DNA from: Nostoc sp. NIES-4103
GTDB lineage: Bacteria; Cyanobacteriota; Cyanobacteriia; Cyanobacteriales; Nostocaceae
Direction of reading: 5' to 3'
Length of the DNA: 64,000 nucleotides
NCBI RefSeq assembly: GCF_002368335.1
Contig: NZ_AP018288.1
Span: 8,235,787 to 8,299,786 of the forward strand
The notes beneath the pieces were generated by a model. It had not been told where the DNA came from, searched no databases, and saw nothing but the letters and a program-made list of their open reading frames with translations. Below, piece by piece: positions 37,357-45,400 of this stretch (positions within the stretch are counted from its first letter, which is position 1; every line of letters begins with the position of its first letter). A program made the translations under genes and the position numbers.

Positions 37357-37418
37357 CTTGTGGGGTGGGCGTCTCGCCCGCCCTTGCTTGGGGCGGACAA
37401 GATGTCCACCCCACAAGT
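37357..37418. repeat. Dispersed palindromic repeat, full copy
   Basis: Two ~27 bp arms, cttgtggggtgggcgtct... and its imperfect complement, around a short loop. Half of the same element lies at 7316-7343. It sits downstream of the acylase gene and might act as its terminator on folding. Confidence 0.8.
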
Positions 37419-37502
37419 AGTAGTAATTTATTTCTTGGTAATCCCCTATTTCCGACCTCAAAAAATAATCTAGCTGCGTAAGTCCTGTCATATAATTTTT
37501 GA

Positions 37503-39626
37503 CTAAAACACTTTGCGCTCTTCTAAGTGTGCTGTAATTTCTTTTCGAGTTCGCCAAACTGGACGCAATTGCTGACGGGCAAAAAATTGCAGTTGATCTG
37601 CAACATGGGGTGAATTAGGTTGAGTAGCATTACCATAACTAGTGAGAGCCATTGCTTTCACTGGCGTGGAGAACTCCACCGCAGCTACATAAGAATCACC
37701 AGAGACTGCTTGAAAGCGTCCATTATCTGCTGGGGCGAAATTGACTACGCGGAAAATGCCTTGATATCCTGCGCCACCATTGGCGGGTAAATCTAAATTG
37801 CCGTAGCGCAAGCGAAACACATCACCCCAAGCTATATCTATAGTTCCATAAGTTTTTTCGACTTTAGCTGCGGCATCTGCCAAGGCTTTGACTGCGCTTT
37901 TTGGATCTGCTAAACCGTCTGGTGTGGTGCGTGGCGATTTTTCATCCCAAGGAGTGGCAAAAAGCTTGTCTAAGTCTACATTCTCTACCCAGAAGTTGAA
38001 CAATACGGCACCTTTGCTATTAGCGTCGGTTCTACGATCCCACGCTGCTAAGACTTTGGCGGCGCGACGAGCTAATTCATTGCCTTGTTGTTGGGCTGCA
38101 TTAATCAAATCATCCAGGATGCGTTCGGCCAGTTCCATGTGTGTAGAGTGCTTGTAGGCAATCATTTCCTCAAAGGAAATGCTTTCATCTTCCGCTAACA
38201 TTTTTGCAGAACTCTGCGCCCGAAAATCCATTGGCCCCCGTGGTGCCATGTAGGATGGATAGTTATCTGCTTTGATGGCAGCGGGAAAAGTAGTAGTCCA
38301 AGGTGGATCGTTGGCATTTTGTAACCAACCGCTGGGTGGGTCGATAACTTTGGGCAAATCTTGATATGGGTGAAATTTAGTCCATAAAGTTTTAGATGTG
38401 TCGCCAGGGATGATACCTTGCCAGTATTTAAAGTCTCCCTCTTGCCGCACGGGAACCACACCGTTGAATAGATGCATTATATGCCCTTGGCGATCGCTAT
38501 ACATGACGGTGAACATGGGCAGTTGTAAGCGTCGCAATGCTTGCTGAAATTCGGTGAGGTTTTGAGATCTGGCCATATCCCACCACTGTTCTAAGACACC
38601 TGGCCGATCTTCACCAACCACCCGCAACGCCAAGGCTTTGCCGCCTTTCTCGCTGACTACAGGCCCGTGAACAGAACTTTTAAGCAAGATTTTTTGCTCT
38701 TGCAATAAACCATCTTTTTGCTTTACCTTTAATAACTGGGATGTTGTTTCAAAAGGGCGGACTTTGCCATCTAAAACATAACCGTTGTTTTGCAACTTGA
38801 GTTCGTAGGTGTCCCAACCATCGTGAGTATTTACGGTATGAGTCCAGCCTAAATTATCATTGAAGGCGATCGCTAATACAGGAATGCCTACCAGTGTTGC
38901 TCCAGAAGCGTTAATACCTGGGGCGGTAATTTGTGCTTCGTACCACAAGAATAAATCACCCCACGGTAAATGAGGATTAGCCAGCAACATGGCTTTACCA
39001 CTGGCAGATCGTTTTGGGGCGATCGCCCAACCGTTAGAACCTGGGGTAGACTCTGTAGAGGTATTATCTGCAACTCGCCCCGGATCGACTACAAAAGTAA
39101 ATAGCAGAACTCTTTGTAAGTGAGCGAGTACATCCTCTGGCCTGACTGGTAACACCACTTCTACTTCATCATCAATTAAATCGGCGTGTTCTTTGGCGTA
39201 AGTATTAATCCCAGTGGCAAATGCATTAATATAACTACGAAAAGCCGAACTTTGAGCCTTATACCAATCAGTTGCACGTTTGGGTACTCCCATTGTCAGT
39301 ACCCATTTGTCTGATTCTACATAATCCTCTCCCCAATATTCGGCAGCCCGTCCCCGTGCTTGTCCGTAGAGGCGTAAGAGCAAGTTGCCGTGACTTTGCA
39401 TCTGTGCCCAACCAAATGCTTGAAAAGCGCCTTGAGCATTATTACCGTAAATATGGGGTATTCCGTAAGTATCCCAAAGTATCTCTGTATTTTTGGGTGC
39501 GGTGCTAATACTCTGATTACTTACCATGAAAGTAAAGAAGATGGCAAGTAGAAAAGGTAAGAATCTGCGTGATTTTTTATTCCAGAATAGGGACTTAACG
39601 CGTTTATTTATAGTAGACAAAACCAT
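37503..39626 (-). CDS. Penicillin-acylase-family Ntn hydrolase (AHL acylase-like), secreted
   Basis: 707 aa. A basic start and hydrophobic segment (residues 20-40) form a signal peptide, so the enzyme works in the periplasm or outside. The alpha-chain region has 'ILWDTYGIPHIYG' and 'GQARGRAAEYWG'. The auto-cleavage site is Gly196-Ser197 in 'STPGSNGWAIAPKRSASG', Ser197 becoming the N-terminal nucleophile. S45 relatives cleave acyl groups from beta-lactams, acyl-homoserine lactones (AiiC in Anabaena) or lipopeptide precursors (PvdQ in pyoverdine). It starts 14 bp after the MbtH-like gene and is the last gene of the cluster, so deacylation of an exported precursor is a reasonable inference. Confidence 0.88.
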   Translation of the reverse strand: MVLSTINKRVKSLFWNKKSRRFLPFLLAIFFTFMVSNQSISTAPKNTEILWDTYGIPHIYGNNAQGAFQAFGWAQMQSHGNLLLRLYGQARGRAAEYWGEDYVESDKWVLTMGVPKRATDWYKAQSSAFRSYINAFATGINTYAKEHADLIDDEVEVVLPVRPEDVLAHLQRVLLFTFVVDPGRVADNTSTESTPGSNGWAIAPKRSASGKAMLLANPHLPWGDLFLWYEAQITAPGINASGATLVGIPVLAIAFNDNLGWTHTVNTHDGWDTYELKLQNNGYVLDGKVRPFETTSQLLKVKQKDGLLQEQKILLKSSVHGPVVSEKGGKALALRVVGEDRPGVLEQWWDMARSQNLTEFQQALRRLQLPMFTVMYSDRQGHIMHLFNGVVPVRQEGDFKYWQGIIPGDTSKTLWTKFHPYQDLPKVIDPPSGWLQNANDPPWTTTFPAAIKADNYPSYMAPRGPMDFRAQSSAKMLAEDESISFEEMIAYKHSTHMELAERILDDLINAAQQQGNELARRAAKVLAAWDRRTDANSKGAVLFNFWVENVDLDKLFATPWDEKSPRTTPDGLADPKSAVKALADAAAKVEKTYGTIDIAWGDVFRLRYGNLDLPANGGAGYQGIFRVVNFAPADNGRFQAVSGDSYVAAVEFSTPVKAMALTSYGNATQPNSPHVADQLQFFARQQLRPVWRTRKEITAHLEERKVF

Positions 39627-39640
39627 GATTTTTATATTAA

Positions 39641-39871
39641 CTATTCTTGAGTCACTTGTGCAGACTCTGACATTTTCTTCCTCAAACTCAACGGTCTCAT
39701 ATCAGTCCATACTTCTTTAATATATTCAAGACATTCTGATTTGAGTCCACTTTTACCTGCATCTTTCCAGCCTAGAGCATTTTCACGGTCAGCAGGCCAA
39801 ATGGAATACTGTTCTTCATCATTGACTACAACTTTATAAATTGTGGTGTCTTCTATATTTTCTCTGTTCAT
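39641..39871 (-). CDS. MbtH-like protein
   Basis: 76 aa. Family signature 'NDEEQYSIWPADRENALGW', then 'KSGLKSECLEYIKEVWTDMR' with the PLSLR end; the Trp residues that grip the adenylation domain are present. MbtH proteins bind and activate NRPS adenylation domains. It stands between the methyltransferase and the acylase and would serve the adenylation domains at 48174-51395 and at the right edge. A 12-residue tail follows the core. Confidence 0.95.
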   Translation of the reverse strand: MNRENIEDTTIYKVVVNDEEQYSIWPADRENALGWKDAGKSGLKSECLEYIKEVWTDMRPLSLRKKMSESAQVTQE

Positions 39872-39997
39872 GGTTATCCACTATCACTTGATTCAGTACA
39901 GCAATTATTGAACCTACAAATTAGATTTCTCTGGCAATAAATACCAAAATTTTTTGAAAATGCTGGTTTAAGACCATTTTTAATCTACATAGTTATT

Positions 39998-40753
39998 CTA
40001 TATTTTACGGGCAACAAAGTAAACAAAGTCATCAGATTCGGTTAATTCTAAATCTCCTTGATGGTTATAAACTTTAATGTCCGTAAAACCTACTTTTTCG
40101 AGAGTATCTTGAACTTCTGACTGAGAATAGCCTTTCACTGGACAAGTAAGATCTGAACGTTGCCAACCTGTTTCTAGTAATTGGAATATGGCTAATTTTA
40201 ACCAACTGGTATTATTTTCTTGATTATGACATCTAGATATGGCTAGGGCGTATTCATCTTCGACGTAACCCTCAACTACAGTACCTTTTAGGTCATATAG
40301 TTGATAAGCTTTTTCCAGATTTAAATCGAATATAAACAAGCTATTTTCCCGCAAGGCTGCATACACATTTTCAAAAACTTTTTTCAGATCTTCAAGATTC
40401 ATTATATGATTAAAGCCAGCACTTGTGGAAATAACTGCATCGAAGGTAGATGGTAATTTAAATGAGCGTGCATCATCTACAATAAAGTTACCACTAGGCG
40501 CATTCTTGCGAGCATAATCCACCATCTTCTCAGAGCCATCGATTCCAGTTAATTGATACCCTTTTATGATCAGTTGTTGTGCCAGTTGTCCTGTACCACA
40601 ACAGAGATCAAGGATATGTGCTTTATTAGGAAGATATTGTAGTAGCAGTTTTTCTAAAATCGGTAATCTATAATTCCAATATCTTGTCCCTAATGTTTTG
40701 TCATAAACCCAAGCCCAGGCATCATATTCTGAATATCGATTTAATAAAGACAT
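39998..40753 (-). CDS. Class I SAM-dependent methyltransferase
   Basis: 251 aa from the ATG at 40753, which has AAGGAG nine bases upstream; a TTG start nine codons earlier is rejected. SAM site 'ILDLCCGTGQLAQQLI', with 'LTGIDGSEKMVDYARK' and 'FDAVISTSAGFNHI'. Small-molecule methyltransferase of the Methyltransf_25/11 type; N- or O-methylation of the cluster product is likely, the position unknown. It lies between the free-standing aminotransferase and the MbtH gene. Confidence 0.88.
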   Translation of the reverse strand: MSLLNRYSEYDAWAWVYDKTLGTRYWNYRLPILEKLLLQYLPNKAHILDLCCGTGQLAQQLIIKGYQLTGIDGSEKMVDYARKNAPSGNFIVDDARSFKLPSTFDAVISTSAGFNHIMNLEDLKKVFENVYAALRENSLFIFDLNLEKAYQLYDLKGTVVEGYVEDEYALAISRCHNQENNTSWLKLAIFQLLETGWQRSDLTCPVKGYSQSEVQDTLEKVGFTDIKVYNHQGDLELTESDDFVYFVARKI

Positions 40754-40935
40754 GAAAGCTTTCTCCTTGCTGTCAATCAAGTTAAATTTTTAACTCTAGT
40801 AGCAATTAAAAATTTAACTTTGGTTATCTACAATTCTCTCAGATACATCTAATTTATATCAGGCATCGCGCTCAAAAAACTCAAAAAAATGAGAATAATT
40901 AGCTGATATTGAATATCAGCTGCTATATCAAAAAA

Positions 40936-42399
40936 CTAAGTATTTAAAAAACCACCTACTCTGAGTTCATTGACACTATCCTTAACAGCCTGAACAATGA
41001 AATCAATATCTTGCTCAGTATGGGCTTGGGACAAAAAACCATCACTTTTGGGCATGAGTACCCCTCTATAAATCATATGTTTAAATATGAGTTGTAGACC
41101 TATTAAGAATGTAGGTTCTTTGAGAAGAAGAGAATTCTCTGATAAATTTACATTAAAAAACGAGCCAAAATTTGATAATTTTATAGGTAACTCTTCAACT
41201 TCAAAGTAAGCATTCATTCGTTCTATAAACTGTAAGGTACGTTGGTTTAACTGTTCTTGTAGCGTTGCTCCTTGCACTTTTAAATATTGCAATAAAGCAC
41301 GCGCAGCAGCCAAAGAGAGAGAATGCCTACAGTAGCTAGTTCCTGACCAGGTAATAGGGACATCAGGAGAAGACATATCACCATAATTCCACATACCGCC
41401 ATCAATTCTATCCATATAAACAGCTTTACCAGCTACTGCTGCTAAGGGCATACCACCACCAACTATTTTTCCGTATGTTGCTATGTCGGCTTCAACTCCA
41501 AACCATACTTGCGCCCCACCTGGATGAATTCTAAAGCCAGTATTCATTTCATCAAAGATTAAGGGTATCCCTAATGCTTTGGTCAATTCCCGTAATTGCT
41601 GAATAAATGCTTTGGGTTGAAAGCCAAGTCTATGTTGTTGCACAGGTTCAACGAGAACAGCAGCTAATTCTTGCTCATAGCTTTTAATTATCTCTAACGA
41701 CTGAGGACTTCCGTACTCAAGAACCAAAACATCTTCAGCGACATTTTGTGTGACTCCTGGATATTCTGGAACTCCTTTAGGATTACCATCTATCGTCTCT
41801 GCTTTCACCAAAGTTCCATCAAAAATACCATGATAAGAACCAGAAAATAGCGCTATTTTGTTACGATTTGTCGCTGCTCGTGCTATTCGCAGTGCTAGCA
41901 TCATTGCTTCTGTGCCTACACTACAAAATGTTACTCGTTCCATCCCCGTTAGTTCAGAGATTAACTCAGCAACTTCACCAGCCAATGCTGCTTGTGGCCC
42001 GCTTTGTATGCCATACTCAAGTTGCTCAGAAATAGCTTTTTTGATAAACGGCGGATTGTAACCACATAAATGTATTCCATATCCACCAGTGAGGTCTATA
42101 TATTCATTATCATCAACATCCCACATTCTAGAGCCTAGAGAACGTTGGGTGAGAATGGGATAGAACATTTCTTTAAGAAGTAAATTGAACCCCACAGAAC
42201 CCCTGTTATTTGCAAAAACAGGACGGTATTTCTGAGCAAGTTGCTTTGATGTTTTTGTTCGTTCAGTGTAACGTGCAATTAAAGAGTCTAAATGCTTCTG
42301 TTGATGAGGACTAAATTCTATTTTCCTCTGAGCATGTGTTGTTTGGGAAATCGTATGATTTTGAGATTCAATTTGCTGCATGTGAAAATTGCTGATCAT
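40936..42399 (-). CDS. Free-standing class III aminotransferase, paralogue of the PKS aminotransferase domain
   Basis: 487 aa from the ATG at 42399; a TTG at 42459 that overlaps the PKS stop, or an ATG at 42381, are alternatives, none with a clear ribosome site. GSA-aminotransferase fold with 'YGKIVGGGMPLAAVAGKAVY' holding the PLP Lys. From 'PHQQKHLDSLI' to 'DSVNELRVGGFLNT' it aligns with the aminotransferase domain in the adjacent PKS ('PHQQKHLDALI' to 'ESVVEMQAGEFLPL'), so the two are duplicates. The active-site loop differs: 'ITWSGTSYCRHSLSLAAARA' here, 'TFFAGTFFKHPLAMAAAWAA' in the PKS, so the substrates may differ. It is not HemL: it lies in the cluster and matches PKS aminotransferases. 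Confidence 0.9.
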   Translation of the reverse strand: MISNFHMQQIESQNHTISQTTHAQRKIEFSPHQQKHLDSLIARYTERTKTSKQLAQKYRPVFANNRGSVGFNLLLKEMFYPILTQRSLGSRMWDVDDNEYIDLTGGYGIHLCGYNPPFIKKAISEQLEYGIQSGPQAALAGEVAELISELTGMERVTFCSVGTEAMMLALRIARAATNRNKIALFSGSYHGIFDGTLVKAETIDGNPKGVPEYPGVTQNVAEDVLVLEYGSPQSLEIIKSYEQELAAVLVEPVQQHRLGFQPKAFIQQLRELTKALGIPLIFDEMNTGFRIHPGGAQVWFGVEADIATYGKIVGGGMPLAAVAGKAVYMDRIDGGMWNYGDMSSPDVPITWSGTSYCRHSLSLAAARALLQYLKVQGATLQEQLNQRTLQFIERMNAYFEVEELPIKLSNFGSFFNVNLSENSLLLKEPTFLIGLQLIFKHMIYRGVLMPKSDGFLSQAHTEQDIDFIVQAVKDSVNELRVGGFLNT

Positions 42400-42445
42400 T
42401 ATAAAAGTAAAATTTCGGTGGTAGGAGCAGTTATGGTGGTTTTTC

Positions 42446-45400
42446 TTAAGATTTGACAATTAGTCCATACTCTGCATGATTGAGATATGTATTTAAATGC
42501 TCTGCTAAGACATGCACATGAGGTTTGGCAAGCATCGTGTAATGATTACCTGGAATTGTATGGATTTCCACTGGTTCAGAAGATAGCTGGCTCCAGCCCC
42601 AGCTAGGGTCGTTAGGATAATTAAAACCTTCATTACTATCACTAGCACGCAAGAGAATCATTCGGTTTGAATATACCTGTGCTACATAATTCCAACTTGC
42701 TTGAAGATTGCTTTGATAGACTTTTAGAAAAAGGCAAAAGTTATCAAAACTAAAATTAGCTGGTATTAAGTTAGCGATTCGCAACTGTTCAAAAACATAA
42801 TTCAATTGCTCGTCATACTGCATTTGTTGAAAATATTCATACGATACCGAAATAGTTTTGCCTGCCGAACTGGCAAGATCATATGCAAAACTAGCTAAAA
42901 TTCGAGATTGATCATTTTGTTGAGCAATTATCGGTTGATTGTGAGAATTTGGTGCAACATTATCTAATAACATTAGTAGAGGCACTTGATGACCTTGCTT
43001 TTGCAGTTGTTGAGCCATTTCAAAAGCTATAAAGCTTCCCAGTGACCATCCTCCTAAATAATATGGGCCTTTTGGCTGTACAGTACGCATTGCTGCAATG
43101 TAGTGAGCAGCCATATCTTCAATACGGGTATATGGTTCACATTCTCCAAAAAGACTTGGTGCTTGCAGTCCATAAAAAGGCTGTTCGGAACCTAAGCAAC
43201 GTGATAATTCTTTGTAGCAAAAAACATTGCCCCCGATAGGATGAATGAAAAATAAAGGTCTTTTAGAGCCTTGGGGTTGAATTGTGACAAGGGACGCTTC
43301 AAGCTCTTTTTGACTAAACTTAGTTGGCGAAGATGTAGAAATAGGTGTAAGCGGTAAAAACTCACCTGCTTGCATTTCTACTACACTTTCTTTGACTGCC
43401 TTGAGGACATATTCTATATCTTCCTCAGTATGGGCTGTAGATAAATAAAGAGTACGCCCTTCCCAAACATAAACTCCTTTTTCCAGCAAGTAGTAATAGA
43501 ATAAATTGCTTAAAACAGAATTATTCTGGAAAGTAAAACGGAAAAGCGAACCAAAATTTACAACTCGAATCGGTACTTGTTGTTCTTCAAAGAAATTATT
43601 AAGCGTTTTTGCGAATTTTGTTGTTTTTTGAGTTAGTTCTTCCTGAAGTTTAGACCCATAAATCTTAATGTGATTTAGTGCAGCCCAAGCAGCAGCCATT
43701 GCCAGAGGATGTTTAAAAAATGTACCTGCAAAAAAGGTGGTTTTTCCTTGAGGATAAGACTGATCACCATAGTTCCACATACCACCATCTAATGCATCCA
43801 TGAAAGCAGCTTTGCCAGCTATTACCCCAATGGGCATACCAGCAGCAACCGCCTTACCATAGGTAGTGATATCTGCTTGAATACCCCACAATCCTTGAAT
43901 ACCACCTGGATGCATCCGAAAGCCAGTAATTACTTCATCAAATATTAATACAATTCCTGTCTCTTGGGTTAGTTGCCTTAACTGATATAGAAACTCTTGA
44001 GGTTGTAAATCTGGGCGACTGCTTTGTATTGGTTCAACGAGAACTGCTGCTAACTCGTGGGCATGAGCTTGGATAATATCTAATGATTCGGGAGCGCCAT
44101 AGTTGAGAATGATGGCATTTTCAGCCATGTATTGGGGAATTCCTAAAGCTTTTGGTACAGAAGATAGCTTGTCATCAGCAGTCATTACTCCCTTAATTAA
44201 AACCTCGTCCAAGTTGCCATGATAAGAACCAGCAAATAAAGCAATTTTAGAGCGTCCTGTAACAGTACGTGCTAGGCGTATTGCTCCCATCACTGCTTCT
44301 GAGCCAGTGTTACATAAAGCCGCTCGTTCTGCACCTGTCAATTCGCAAATTAATTTTGCTACTTCACCAGCAAGACGCGATTGTGGCCCATGCAATATGC
44401 CATGTTGAATTTGTTGCTGTAGTGCTTCGATCACAAAAGATGGGGAATGACCAAATAAAAGTGTGCCAAATCCCATAGAAATGTCTACGTATTCATTGCC
44501 ATCAACATCCCAAAGCCTGGCTCCTTCTCCACGCTGTCCGTGGATTGGATATATCATCTCTTTAATATCAGGAAAAAACCCTGTAACTGCTCTGCTATTC
44601 GCATGATAGGAACGATAATCTTGTGAAAGCCGTTTGGATTCTTGTGTTTTGGTAATAAAACGTGTAATTAATGCATCTAAATGTTTCTGTTGATGGGGAG
44701 TCAACAAAGCTATTGACTCTTTTTGATTAGCTGGGAAAGTGGGAGTATTTTTTTGATTTTTTTGTTGATTGTCAGGCTCTAATTTAGGTGATGTAGATGT
44801 GAAATTTTTCTTCTGGTTAGTTGAAACTTGAGGAAATTGCCCACTCTGATGAACAGAAGAAGACAAAATTTGATTGGATGAACCTTTCTGAGGTAATAAG
44901 TCTACCAATTTAGACATCACCTGAAGATGCTGTAAAATAATCTGCTCAATATTACTATTTACAGGTTGTTCTTCTTGCTGATTAAGTGTTTGCGTAAACG
45001 AATTGGGAATTGATAATGGTGTGACGTTGGGTATTGGCTCTTGAGGTGAAGTTACCACTAATTCTTCTTGAGTTTCATCTTTAGCTATGTAATTTGCTAA
45101 ATAATCAATGGTCAGGTCATCTTCAAGAAACATGTGAAAAGGAATTTGCACGCCTAACTGTTCTTGAATAGCCCGGTTAATTTGCAGTAATAATAGAGAA
45201 TCAACACCCATTTCTAGGAAAGGAGTGTTAATATTAATTTTTGATGATTTTACACCAATGGAATTACTAAAGATATCTTTCAGAATTGACAGAGCTTTAT
45301 TATATTGAGACGTTTCATTGATCAATTTCGGTTGTGACACGCTAATTTCTTTTTCGGAATTGATTAAAGGTTCAACCCAGTATCTTTTTCGTTCCAAAGG

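Noticed and set aside
37288..37557. 89-codon leftward frame overlapping the end of the acylase gene
   Set aside because: It is a different frame of the acylase end plus the palindromic repeat.
40936..42399. Glutamate-1-semialdehyde aminotransferase (HemL) of chlorophyll synthesis
   Set aside because: Same fold, but it is clearly a paralogue of the PKS aminotransferase domain next door and carries its specific lead and tail sequences.
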